64,000 nucleotides of DNA from an uncultured Chitinophagaceae bacterium (GTDB lineage Bacteria; Bacteroidota; Bacteroidia; Chitinophagales; Chitinophagaceae): contig CALCII010000022.1 of NCBI GenBank assembly GCA_937907395.1, positions 36,001-100,000 of the forward strand, given 5' to 3'. A program made the translations under genes and the position numbers. Positions 52,532-60,917 of the stretch are shown here, piece by piece. Each line of letters starts with the position of its first letter. Within the stretch, counting starts at the first letter, position 1. The notes beneath the pieces are model-generated. The model was not told the DNA's origin and searched no databases. It saw nothing but the letters and a program-made list of their open reading frames with translations.

Positions 52532-54145
52532 ATGCCTATACGTATGACCGATGATCCGCAGGATCAACAGGAACAATTCGAAAATCCAGGTGGAGGCGGT
52601 GGAAATTACCCGGTTGGGCCCGGCGGTGGAGGCGGAGGTGGGCTTCTGAGCCTCTTGCCCATGCTGCTGAGTTTATTTGGCGGCCGTGGTGGAGGCGGTA
52701 AGGGTTTGTTCCTGCTTTTGATAGTAGGTGGATTGGCATATTTTATACTGGGCCGTGGCGGATGTAATATGTCTCAGCTGGCAGAACTGGCTACCGGTGG
52801 CTTCCTCGATCCCAAACAATTTGAAAAAGCCGAAATCTACGAACCGCTGGCCGATGATGATTCTAAAAATCCATTACCGGAATCGGCTAACCTTCAACGT
52901 TATTGTCCCACTCCGCAGAACCAGGGTTCACAGGGAAGTTGTGTGGCCTGGAGCAGTGCTTTTGCTGCCCATACTATTCTGGAAGCTACCAAAACAGGTA
53001 AGCAGCCGGATCAGGTTGCGTTTTCTCCCTCATTTATGTACAACCAGATCGGTTTGGAAGGATGCCAGGGTTCATATATTATTCGTGCGATGGAATTCAT
53101 GACTCAGAAGGGTGGCGTTCCATATAATGATTTTCCCTACACAGATCAGGATTGCAGCAATCAGCCGGGTAATCAGCTCATGCAGGAAGCAACACAATTC
53201 CGCATGCGTGGATTTAACCGGTTAAGCCAGGGCGATCGCAATGATAAAATTGACTTACGTGCCATCAAAGAAAATTTATCTCAAGGCGCACCTGTTGTGA
53301 TTGGTATGATGGTGGGACAAAGTTTCATGCAGCCAATGATGGGACAGGATCTCTGGACTCCGGCAGATGGTGATAAAAGTATGATGGGCTTTGGCGGCCA
53401 TGCCATGTGTGTGGTGGGCTACGATGATAAGAAGTACGGCGGTGCTTTTCTCATCATGAACAGTTGGGGCAAAGAATGGGGCAACAATGGATTTGGATGG
53501 GTCCGCTATGGCGATTTTCAATATTACGTCCGTGAAGCTTATGGCGTTTCACCCATGCATCCCGGAAATGAAAACGTGCAGCAGTTTACCTGTGAAATTG
53601 GTTTGGTAACGGTTCAGTACGACGGGAAGAAAACAGTGGCCGGTGATTATATTCCTTTGCGTAACAATGGAGGAAATCGTTTTGAGACAAGAGGCCCTGT
53701 TGCAGCAGGAACCCGGTTTAAAATGGAAATCAAAAACTCAACAGAGTGTTACATCTATGTATTTGGTAAAGAAACAGATGGTACCAGCTATACATTATTT
53801 CCATATCCACGTACCGATGATCCATCCAAAACAAAATATTCTCCTTACTGTGGGATCACCGGGTACCGGTTGTTTCCAAAAGATAAAAGCATGATGCCCG
53901 ATAGTATTGGCAACCGGGACATAATGGCGGTTGTGGTCAGTAAAAAAGAGCTCAACTGGTACGAGCTTAATCAACAGATCAGCAGCGATCCTTCGGCCGA
54001 TTATGGCAGCCGGTTGAACCGGGCATTGGGAAGCGCTCTCATACGCAATGTTCGCTATTCAGCTACAGGAAACGGAAATCTCCGTTTTGATGTTACCGGA
54101 GACACAAACGATGTAGTGGCCTGCATCATTGAAGTGACCAAGTAA
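52532..54145 (+). CDS. membrane-anchored papain-like (C1) cysteine peptidase
   Basis: A 537-aa protein. The N-terminal 55 residues are Gly-rich and disordered. A membrane segment follows at about 61-76 (GLFLLLIVGGLAYFIL). The C1 peptidase domain (about 120-345) shows NQGSQGSCVAW (Cys), GGHAMCVVGYDD (His) and LIMNSWGKEWG (Asn). The C-terminal 190 residues (about 350-535) resemble DUF4384-type beta domains (CYIYVFGKETDGTSYTLFPY). The catalytic set is complete. There is no classical cleavable signal, so it is anchored by the single membrane helix with the peptidase presumably outside. The substrate is unknown. Confidence 0.9.
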   Translation: MPIRMTDDPQDQQEQFENPGGGGGNYPVGPGGGGGGGLLSLLPMLLSLFGGRGGGGKGLFLLLIVGGLAYFILGRGGCNMSQLAELATGGFLDPKQFEKAEIYEPLADDDSKNPLPESANLQRYCPTPQNQGSQGSCVAWSSAFAAHTILEATKTGKQPDQVAFSPSFMYNQIGLEGCQGSYIIRAMEFMTQKGGVPYNDFPYTDQDCSNQPGNQLMQEATQFRMRGFNRLSQGDRNDKIDLRAIKENLSQGAPVVIGMMVGQSFMQPMMGQDLWTPADGDKSMMGFGGHAMCVVGYDDKKYGGAFLIMNSWGKEWGNNGFGWVRYGDFQYYVREAYGVSPMHPGNENVQQFTCEIGLVTVQYDGKKTVAGDYIPLRNNGGNRFETRGPVAAGTRFKMEIKNSTECYIYVFGKETDGTSYTLFPYPRTDDPSKTKYSPYCGITGYRLFPKDKSMMPDSIGNRDIMAVVVSKKELNWYELNQQISSDPSADYGSRLNRALGSALIRNVRYSATGNGNLRFDVTGDTNDVVACIIEVTK

Positions 54146-54173
54146 AGGTTGTACCTTACTTAAAATTTCAGAC

Positions 54174-54665
54174 ATGAACGCCCGTTTCCAGGAATTTATC
54201 AATGTCATGAAACATCCGTTCAAGGGAACCATGTTCATGCTTACAAAATTACCATCGGCCTATTTCTCAGGAGTTCGTGTTCATGAACTTACACAGGATA
54301 AAGCAATAGTAACGGTGCCGTATAAGTGGTTTTCGCAAAACCCCTTCCGGTCCACTTATTTCGCTTGCCTGGCTATGGCAGCAGAGATGAGCACTGGCTT
54401 GCTGGCGTTGATGCAGATTTACAAACGCCATCCCTCTGTTTCCATGCTGGTAGTGAAACTTGAAGCCAATTATTTTAAAAAAGCAACCGGGCTCACTCGT
54501 TTTACCTGTGAAGCTGGCAAAGATTTTGAACGTATTGTGGATGAATGCATTCGTAATGGAGAGGCCAGAACCTATGTGGCCACTTCAACAGGTAGGAATG
54601 AAGATGGAGATGTGGTAGCCGAATTCTATATCACATGGTCGTTCAAGGCAAAAAGTAACAACTGA
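54174..54665 (+). CDS. DUF4442 hotdog-fold protein (thioesterase-like)
   Basis: A 163-aa cytosolic protein with the DUF4442 pattern: PSAYFSGVRVHELTQDKAIV, KWFSQNPFRSTYFACLAMAA, EMSTGLLALM and the late beta-strand EFYITWSFK. The family is related to PaaI/YbgC acyl-CoA thioesterases, though activity is mostly unproven. It lies 28 bases after the peptidase gene and 19 before the metallo-hydrolase gene, probably in one operon. Confidence 0.85.
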   Translation: MNARFQEFINVMKHPFKGTMFMLTKLPSAYFSGVRVHELTQDKAIVTVPYKWFSQNPFRSTYFACLAMAAEMSTGLLALMQIYKRHPSVSMLVVKLEANYFKKATGLTRFTCEAGKDFERIVDECIRNGEARTYVATSTGRNEDGDVVAEFYITWSFKAKSNN

Positions 54666-54684
54666 TTTTTAAAATTGTTTCTAT

Positions 54685-56088
54685 ATGAAAATCTCATTTC
54701 ATGGTGCTGCCAGATGTGTTACAGGAAGTAAACATCTTATCACCTTGTCCAATGGAAAGAAATTATTACTCGATTGCGGCATGTTTCAGGGGATGGGAAA
54801 GGAGACGGATGCGTTGAACAGGGAGTTGGGATTCAATCCCGAAGAAGTGAATTATATGATTCTTAGTCATGCTCACATTGATCACAGCGGATTAATTCCC
54901 AAACTCATTAAAGATGGGTACAAAGGGAAAATCTATTGCACGCCTGCAACCCGGGCGCTTACGGCTGTTTTATTAGAGGATAGTGCAGAAATTCAGGAGG
55001 ATGATGTGAAGTATGAAAACAAAAAACGAAAACAACAGGGCCTCCCATATCTGAAACCTTTATACACGATTGAAGATGCGAAGAATGCTGCTGGCTCATT
55101 TGCAGAAGTGGATTATGGAAAGTGGTTTGAAATAGATGAGCAGATTTCGTTTATGTTTACCGATGCCGGCCATATCATCGGCAGTGCTTGTGTACATCTG
55201 AGAATCAAAGAACAGGGACAGTTAAAAACACTTACTTTTTCGGGTGATGTAGGCCGTTACAGAGATGTCATCCTGAAATCACCTCAAACATTTCCTCAGG
55301 CCGATTATATTCTGCTCGAATCAACTTATGGAAACAGTCTTCATGAAATGAATCAATCCACTCCCGATCAGTTATTGCATTGGATTGAAAAAGCCTGTTT
55401 GAAAAAGAAAGGTAAACTCATCATTCCTGCCTTCAGCGTGGGCCGCACACAGGAAATCCTGTACGATCTCAATCAGCTGGAACTGGAACGGAGATTACCT
55501 CCGGTGGATTATTTTGTAGATAGTCCGTTGAGTGTGGAAGCCACACAGATTGTAAAAAGTTATCCGCACTATTTTAATAAACGTATTCAGAAAGTGTTGG
55601 AAACCGACAATGATCCTTTTGGATTTCAGGGGCTGCATTACATTAAAACAGTCGATGAGTCCAAAATGCTCAACTTCCGTAACGAACCCTGTGTAATCAT
55701 CAGCGCCAGCGGTATGGGCGATGCCGGCCGGGTGAAACATCACATCAGCAACACAATTGAAAACAGTCGCAACACAATCCTGTTTACAGGTTATTGTGAA
55801 CCTCATTCACTGGGGGGCAGGTTGTTATCGGGTAAAAAGGAAGTTGGTATTTATGGGGTGCAACACGAAGTACATGCCGAAATAGGTCAAATCAGAAGTA
55901 TGAGTGCTCATGGCGATTACGATGATCTCTGCCAGTGGCTGGAATGCCAGGATCCACAACTGGTGAAACGTTTATTCCTCGTTCATGGAGAATATGAAGT
56001 TCAGCAGGCGTTTCAGCAGCGATTGATTAATAAAGGATTTACAGACGTGGATATACCCGAAATACATCATGAAATAGGCCTCGGGTAA
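54685..56088 (+). CDS. beta-CASP metallo-beta-lactamase-fold hydrolase (RNase-like)
   Basis: A 467-aa enzyme of the CPSF73/Ysh1-like group. The metal site is seen as LSHAHIDHSGLIPKL (HxHxDH) with DAGHIIGSA and FSGDVGR. The beta-CASP domain has IPAFSVGRTQEILYDL, IISASGMGDAGRV and the RNA-metabolism (RMMBL) segment MSAHGDYDD with LVHGE. Bacterial members are usually RNA endo- or exonucleases. All metal ligands are present, so it should be active. Confidence 0.92.
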   Translation: MKISFHGAARCVTGSKHLITLSNGKKLLLDCGMFQGMGKETDALNRELGFNPEEVNYMILSHAHIDHSGLIPKLIKDGYKGKIYCTPATRALTAVLLEDSAEIQEDDVKYENKKRKQQGLPYLKPLYTIEDAKNAAGSFAEVDYGKWFEIDEQISFMFTDAGHIIGSACVHLRIKEQGQLKTLTFSGDVGRYRDVILKSPQTFPQADYILLESTYGNSLHEMNQSTPDQLLHWIEKACLKKKGKLIIPAFSVGRTQEILYDLNQLELERRLPPVDYFVDSPLSVEATQIVKSYPHYFNKRIQKVLETDNDPFGFQGLHYIKTVDESKMLNFRNEPCVIISASGMGDAGRVKHHISNTIENSRNTILFTGYCEPHSLGGRLLSGKKEVGIYGVQHEVHAEIGQIRSMSAHGDYDDLCQWLECQDPQLVKRLFLVHGEYEVQQAFQQRLINKGFTDVDIPEIHHEIGLG

Positions 56089-56111
56089 CACCTCTGGAAT
56101 AGGTAAAAAAG

Positions 56112-56136
56112 AAAAGCTCCCTGTTGGGAGCTTTTT
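56112..56136. terminator. bidirectional terminator between the metallo-hydrolase gene and tRNA-Glu
   Basis: AAAAGCTCCC and GGGAGCTTTT with a 4-base TGTT loop, A-run on one side and T-run on the other. It serves the plus-strand gene and the minus-strand tRNA. Confidence 0.92.
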
Positions 56137-56137
56137 G

Positions 56138-56209
56138 TACCACGTACGGGATTCGAACCCGTGATTCCTCCGTGAAAGGGAGGCGTCTTAACCCCTTGAC
56201 CAACGCGGC
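56138..56209 (-). tRNA. tRNA-Glu (anticodon TTC)
   Basis: On the minus strand the sequence folds as a cloverleaf. The acceptor GCCGCGT pairs with ACGTGGT (two G-U pairs), the anticodon stem is CCTCC/GGAGG with loop CTTTCAC, and the T arm is ACGGG-TTCGAAT-CCCGT. The discriminator is A, and CCA is not encoded. A textbook promoter lies just upstream. Confidence 0.95.
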
Positions 56210-56227
56210 GTATTGATTTTGGGAGTG

Positions 56228-56259
56228 CAAAGATAACGGGGCGTGAATTACCTGCCAAA
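56228..56259 (-). promoter_or_regulatory. promoter of tRNA-Glu
   Basis: On the minus strand TTTG (56256-56259), a 20-base spacer and TATCTTTG (56228-56235). Transcription would begin about 15 bases before the tRNA. In the remaining 56260-56474 I see only a weak TAACTTCG near 56424 before gap. Confidence 0.75.
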
Positions 56260-56474
56260 AAAAAATCAAAAAGATTGATTCCTATCGTTTTGCAAGCAAT
56301 CTGTTGAAAGAAAAGCTGTGTTTTTTATAACAACTCATGCACGAATGTTCGTTCCCGGTAAATAGTGATCAATGTTGTCAAAAAAAATGATAATGGACAG
56401 GGCTTATTTCCAACCACAGGGGCTAACTTCGCAGCGCAATTTTTAATAATTATCTAATCAAATTTTAAACAACC

Positions 56475-57485
56475 ATGAGCACAGTAAAAGTTGCGATTAA
56501 CGGGTTTGGTCGTATCGGCCGCCTGGTATACCGCCAGATTTATAAAATGGAAGGCATCGATGTAGTAGCAATCAACGACCTTACTTCTCCTAAGACATTA
56601 GCACATTTGTTAAAATACGATACAGCACAGGGCCGCTTTGACGCAGAAGTGAAAAGCACCGATAACTCTATTGTTGTTAACGGTGATGAAGTGAAAATTT
56701 ATGCACAGAAAGACCCTTCACAAATTCCCTGGAAAGAACATGATGTAGATGTGGTACTGGAATGTACAGGTTTCTTTACAGATAAAGCAAAAGCAGAATC
56801 TCATCTGGCTGCTGGTGCTAAGAAAGTAGTAATTTCTGCTCCTGCAACCGGCGATCTTAAAACTGTTGTGTTCAATGTGAACCACAATATTCTCGATGGT
56901 AGCGAAACAGTGATCAGCTGCGCAAGTTGTACTACAAACTGTCTGGCTCCTATGGCCCAGGTACTGGAAGAAAAATTCGGTATTGTTAACGGTTTAATGA
57001 CTACCGTTCACGCCTACACGAACGATCAGAATACACAGGATGCTCCTCATGCAAAAGGTGACCTTCGTCGTGCACGTGCTGCTGCTCAGAACATTGTTCC
57101 TAACAGTACAGGTGCTGCCAAAGCCATTGGACTTGTATTACCTAGACTCAAAGGTAAACTCGATGGTTCTGCACAACGTGTTCCTACTCTCACCGGTTCA
57201 TTAACAGAACTCACTGTGATTCTTTCCAAGAAAGTAACAGTGGAAGAAGTAAACAGTGCTATGAAAGCAGCTGCTAATGAAAGCTTCGGTTATACAGAAG
57301 ATGAAATCGTAAGCAGCGATATCGTTGGTATTTCTTTCGGCTCATTGTTCGATGGTACACAAACAAGAGTACAAACTGTTGGCGATACGCAACTGGTTCG
57401 TACTATAAGCTGGTACGATAATGAAATGAGTTATGTAAGTCAGCTGGTTCGCACACTCCACTACTTTGCAAAACTGATCAAATAA
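56475..57485 (+). CDS. gap: glyceraldehyde-3-phosphate dehydrogenase, type I
   Basis: A 336-aa glycolytic enzyme. It has the Rossmann start [16 protein letters not shown], the catalytic [12 protein letters not shown] (active Cys), [29 protein letters not shown] and the C-terminal [15 protein letters not shown]. It makes 1,3-bisphosphoglycerate and NADH. pgk follows, but a good terminator stands between them, so they are neighbours in pathway with partly separate transcripts. Confidence 0.98.
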   Translation: MSTVKVAINGFGRIGRLVYRQIYKMEGIDVVAINDLTSPKTLAHLLKYDTAQGRFDAEVKSTDNSIVVNGDEVKIYAQKDPSQIPWKEHDVDVVLECTGFFTDKAKAESHLAAGAKKVVISAPATGDLKTVVFNVNHNILDGSETVISCASCTTNCLAPMAQVLEEKFGIVNGLMTTVHAYTNDQNTQDAPHAKGDLRRARAAAQNIVPNSTGAAKAIGLVLPRLKGKLDGSAQRVPTLTGSLTELTVILSKKVTVEEVNSAMKAAANESFGYTEDEIVSSDIVGISFGSLFDGTQTRVQTVGDTQLVRTISWYDNEMSYVSQLVRTLHYFAKLIK

Positions 57486-57495
57486 GAACGAATCC

Positions 57496-57524
57496 AATGC
57501 CCCGCCACAAACGGGGCATTTTTT
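57496..57524 (+). terminator. intrinsic terminator between gap and pgk
   Basis: AATGCCCCG (57496-57504) and CGGGGCATT (57512-57520) with a 7-base loop and a T-run. It lies 10 bases after the gap stop. Confidence 0.9.
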
Positions 57525-57546
57525 ATTCATTTCAAGCAAACATTCT

Positions 57547-58746
57547 ATGTCTAAGTTTTCTCAATACAATTTTAAAGACCAGAAAGCACTCATCCGTGTG
57601 GACTTCAATGTGCCGCTGGATAAGGCTACGTTAACGATTTCAGATGATACCCGCATGAGGGCAGCTGTTCCCACTATTAAGAAAATACTGGCCGATGGCG
57701 GCAGTGTGATTTTAATGAGCCACCTGGGCCGTCCCAAAGAAGGTCCGGAAGATAAATCATCCTTAAAGCACCTGATCGCTCATTTAAGCGAATTACTGGG
57801 AGGAACAACTGTTTTATTTGCCAATGATTGCATTGGCGAACAAGCCTATTTAACAGCCGGCATGTTAAAACCCGGCGAAGTACTGCTGCTCGAAAATCTT
57901 CGGTTCTACAAACAGGAAGAAAAAGGTGATCTGGAGTTTGCAGAAAAACTCAGTAAGCTGGGCGATGTTTATGTGAATGACGCTTTTGGCACGGCACACC
58001 GTGCTCATGCATCCACTGCTGTGATTGCTCAGTTCTTTCCTAAAGAGAAAAAAATGTTTGGTTTACTAATGGAAGGTGAAGTAGCAGCTGCAGAAAAAGT
58101 ATTGTTGAAAGCAGAAAAACCTTTCACAGCGATTATAGGTGGTGCAAAAGTGAGTGACAAAATTCTGATTCTCGAAAATCTGCTGGAAAAAGCTACCGAT
58201 ATTATTATTGGTGGTGGAATGGCTTATACATTTATGAAAGCTATGGGCGGTTCCATTGGTAAATCTTTGTGCGAGGAAGAACGTATTGAAACAGCAAAAA
58301 CCATTCTTGAAAAAGCAAAGGCCAAAGGAGTAAATATTCATTTGCCCGGCGATAGTATCATAGCCGATCAGTTTGCTGCAGATGCCAACACTTCTGTATC
58401 CCCCAGTAATCAGATCCCTGATGGATGGATGGGTTTAGACATTGGTACAGAAGCCAGCGCTCAGTTCCGCAACGTGCTGCTGAACTCTAAAACTATTCTC
58501 TGGAACGGCCCCATGGGTGTTTTTGAAATGGAGAAATTCCAGAAAGGAACCATCGCAATCGCCCAGGCAGTTGCCGATGCAACCAGTAATGGCGCCTTCT
58601 CACTGGTAGGAGGTGGAGACAGTGTGGCAGCCGTTAACGATTTTGGCTTTGCCGACAAAGTGAGTTATATCTCCACAGGTGGCGGAGCTATGCTCGAATT
58701 CTTCGAAGGAAAGGTCCTTCCGGGAATAGCAGCCGTAAATATGTAA
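57547..58746 (+). CDS. pgk: phosphoglycerate kinase
   Basis: A 399-aa glycolytic kinase that makes ATP and 3-phosphoglycerate from 1,3-bisphosphoglycerate. Motifs are [70 protein letters not shown] and GGGDSVAAV. Length and motifs are normal. A hairpin with a short T-run follows (58771-58803). Confidence 0.98.
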   Translation: MSKFSQYNFKDQKALIRVDFNVPLDKATLTISDDTRMRAAVPTIKKILADGGSVILMSHLGRPKEGPEDKSSLKHLIAHLSELLGGTTVLFANDCIGEQAYLTAGMLKPGEVLLLENLRFYKQEEKGDLEFAEKLSKLGDVYVNDAFGTAHRAHASTAVIAQFFPKEKKMFGLLMEGEVAAAEKVLLKAEKPFTAIIGGAKVSDKILILENLLEKATDIIIGGGMAYTFMKAMGGSIGKSLCEEERIETAKTILEKAKAKGVNIHLPGDSIIADQFAADANTSVSPSNQIPDGWMGLDIGTEASAQFRNVLLNSKTILWNGPMGVFEMEKFQKGTIAIAQAVADATSNGAFSLVGGGDSVAAVNDFGFADKVSYISTGGGAMLEFFEGKVLPGIAAVNM

Positions 58747-58770
58747 CTGTAAATACATCTATAAAACGTC

Positions 58771-58803
58771 AGGGTGTCAGCTTTTTTAGCCTGGCACTCT
58801 TTT
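58771..58803 (+). terminator. likely terminator after pgk
   Basis: AGGGTGTCAG and CTGGCACTCT form a 10-bp stem with two G-U pairs, then TTT. It lies 24 bases after the stop. Confidence 0.65.
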
Positions 58804-58869
58804 CGTTTATAAAAGTTTCCGGGATATCAAAATCCTGATTTAAATTTATATACAATAAAAACAGAAAAA

Positions 58870-59460
58870 ATGAAAACAGGTCAATTGTTAACCATCGTTG
58901 TAGTTGCCGTTCTGGCCATTTTTCTCTTTATGGGTTGTAATGGATATAACGGTCTTGTAAAACAGGACGAAACAGTGAAAAATGCCTGGAACAATGTTCA
59001 GAGCGATTATCAACGCCGTGCAGATTTGATTCCTAATCTTGTTAACACAGTGAAAGGGGAAGCAAATTTTGAGCAAACTACTTTAACCAACGTAATTGAA
59101 GCACGTTCAAAAGCAACTTCCATTAAAGTGGATCCGGATAATCTGACTCCTGAAAAATTAAAAGAATACCAGGAAGCACAGGGGCAATTGTCCTCTGCCT
59201 TAGGCCGTTTGCTCATGATTACTGAGAATTATCCCAACCTGCGTGCAAATGATGCGTTCCGTAACCTTCAAACACAGTTGGAAGGAACAGAAAACAGAAT
59301 TAAAGTTGCCAGGAACGATTTTAATGCGGCGGTAAATGGATACAATGTAAAAGTGCGTTCATTCCCAATGAATATACTGGCAGGTATGTTTGGCTTTAAA
59401 GTGAAGGAAGGTTTCACTGCTGAACCAGGAACCGACAAAGCACCGGAAGTAAAATTCTAA
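58870..59460 (+). CDS. LemA family protein
   Basis: A 196-aa protein with one N-terminal membrane segment (about 7-22, LLTIVVVAVLAIFLFMG), then the LemA coiled-coil domain. KQDETVKNAWNNVQSDYQRR and ADLIPNLVNTVKG are typical, as is the LQTQLEGTENRIKVARNDFN stretch. A Cys in FMGCNG could be lipidated. LemA proteins often pair with TPM-domain proteins, as here: two TPM genes follow directly. Function in general is unknown, possibly in envelope protein quality control. Confidence 0.93.
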   Translation: MKTGQLLTIVVVAVLAIFLFMGCNGYNGLVKQDETVKNAWNNVQSDYQRRADLIPNLVNTVKGEANFEQTTLTNVIEARSKATSIKVDPDNLTPEKLKEYQEAQGQLSSALGRLLMITENYPNLRANDAFRNLQTQLEGTENRIKVARNDFNAAVNGYNVKVRSFPMNILAGMFGFKVKEGFTAEPGTDKAPEVKF

Positions 59461-59463
59461 ACA

Positions 59464-59925
59464 ATGGGCCTGTTATCCCGATTATTTCCTGCCAAACCTT
59501 TTCTGAATGATACAGAGCAAAAGGTGGTGGTAGATGCTATTCGTGCTGCAGAAAAGCGCACATCCGGTGAAATACGTGTGTTTATTGAAAGTAAATGCAG
59601 TTATGTGTCTCCGTTAGACAGAGCTGTGGAAATATTCCATGGCCTTAAAATGGATCATACAGAAGACCGGAATGGAGTGCTCCTGTATATGGCCTATAAA
59701 GACCGCCAGTTGGCTATTTACGGGGATAAAGGCATCCATGAAAAAGTGGGTTCTGCTTTCTGGGATGAGGAAGTAAAGAAAATCCTTGCTTCATTCCGGC
59801 AGAGCAGTTATGTAGACGGACTTGTACATATTATCACAGAAATAGGAGATGCCCTTGTATCTCATTTCCCTTACGAAAATGAAGACAGAAACGAACTGCC
59901 AGACGATATAGTTTTTGGCAGGTAA
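59464..59925 (+). CDS. TPM-domain protein, soluble form
   Basis: A 153-aa protein with a TPM (TLP18.3/Psb32/MOLO-1) fold: AIRAAEKRTSGEIRVFIESK, NGVLLYMAYKDRQLAIYGD and KGIHEKVGSAFWDE. It has no signal peptide and no membrane segment. It starts 3 bases after the lemA stop and overlaps the next TPM gene by 11 bases, so all three are coupled. Confidence 0.88.
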   Translation: MGLLSRLFPAKPFLNDTEQKVVVDAIRAAEKRTSGEIRVFIESKCSYVSPLDRAVEIFHGLKMDHTEDRNGVLLYMAYKDRQLAIYGDKGIHEKVGSAFWDEEVKKILASFRQSSYVDGLVHIITEIGDALVSHFPYENEDRNELPDDIVFGR

Positions 59926-60730
59926 CCACATGAAACCATTACGATTCATATTTGTACTCTTATTGATCTTGTCGCCCGTACTTCTATGGGCACAAGGAAT
60001 AGATAAGTATATACCAGCCGTACCTAACCCTCCGAAATTGGTAAATGATTATATAGATATCCTTACTACTTCGCAGGAAAATGAGCTGGAACGCAAACTG
60101 GTAGCGTATGATGATAGTACTTCATCACAAATAACCATCGTTACGATTGGTGATATTGGAGATTATGATATTGGCGATTTTGCGGTTGCTCTTGGCCGTA
60201 AGTGGGGCGTAGGAGGAAAAGAATTCAGTAATGGAATTGTACTGGTTGTTCTGATAGATAAAGAGCGGGGTAAGCGAAAAGTATGGATTGCTACCGGTTA
60301 TGGATTGGAAGGTGCTATTCCGGATATTACAGCCAAGAAGATTATTGATAATGAAATTGTCCCCAATTTTAAAGCAAATGATATCTACCGGGGCCTTGAT
60401 AAAGGGACTGATGCTTTAATCAAAGCGGCTGCTGGTGAGTATAAAGCACCCGATGGGTACAGTAAGAGAAAAAAAGATGCCGGTAAAGGAAGTATTGTTG
60501 CTGCTGTAATTATTTTCATCATTATTATGATAATTATCTCCCGTATTAACAGGGGAGGTGGTGGTATGATGAGTCGTCGTGGTTACAGGCGCTGGGATAA
60601 TTCACCGCCTGTATGGTGGTTCCCATCCGGCGGCGGTGGCGGCGGTTGGAGCGGCGGAAGTGGTGGTGGAGGATTTGGTGGATTTGGTGGCGGAAGCTTT
60701 GGTGGCGGTGGAGCCGGAGGAGATTGGTAA
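59915..60730 (+). CDS. TPM-domain membrane protein (YgcG type)
   Basis: A 271-aa protein with a cleavable signal peptide (to about LLWAQG, residue 24). A TPM domain covers about 35-170 (VNDYIDILTTSQENELERKL, GKRKVWIATGYGLEGAIPD). One membrane helix follows at about 188-208 (GSIVAAVIIFIIIMIIISRI), then a Gly-rich tail of serine and phenylalanine repeats (from about 210). This is the normal layout of YgcG-like partners of LemA. It overlaps the previous gene by 11 bases and ends before a clear terminator. Confidence 0.92.
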   Translation: MAGNHMKPLRFIFVLLLILSPVLLWAQGIDKYIPAVPNPPKLVNDYIDILTTSQENELERKLVAYDDSTSSQITIVTIGDIGDYDIGDFAVALGRKWGVGGKEFSNGIVLVVLIDKERGKRKVWIATGYGLEGAIPDITAKKIIDNEIVPNFKANDIYRGLDKGTDALIKAAAGEYKAPDGYSKRKKDAGKGSIVAAVIIFIIIMIIISRINRGGGGMMSRRGYRRWDNSPPVWWFPSGGGGGGWSGGSGGGGFGGFGGGSFGGGGAGGDW

Positions 60731-60746
60731 ATCAAACATATTTCTG

Positions 60747-60778
60747 AAGAGAAGCAGTCTTAAATGCTTCTCTTTTTT
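60747..60778 (+). terminator. intrinsic terminator of the LemA-TPM operon
   Basis: AGAGAAGCA and TGCTTCTCT arms (60748-60756, 60765-60773) and a T-run. Confidence 0.9.
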
Positions 60779-60851
60779 ATTTCTATGTGTTGTATCAATG
60801 TTGTAAAAATTTAAAGGCACCAGAGGTCTGCAATAAATATCAGCTGCAAAT

Positions 60852-60884
60852 AAAAAGAGGCCATTCCCTAAGGAGCGACCTCTT
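60852..60884 (-). terminator. terminator of the M1 aminopeptidase gene
   Basis: On the minus strand AAGAGG and CCTCTT arms with partial inner pairing, followed by TTTTT. It lies about 35 bases past the gene. Confidence 0.65.
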
Positions 60885-60917
60885 ACTATCTTCTATATTC
60901 TCACTTCTTTCTTCTGT

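Noticed and set aside
56424..56431. TAACTTCG as promoter of gap
   Set aside because: It deviates from TAnnTTTG and no TTG stands at the right distance.
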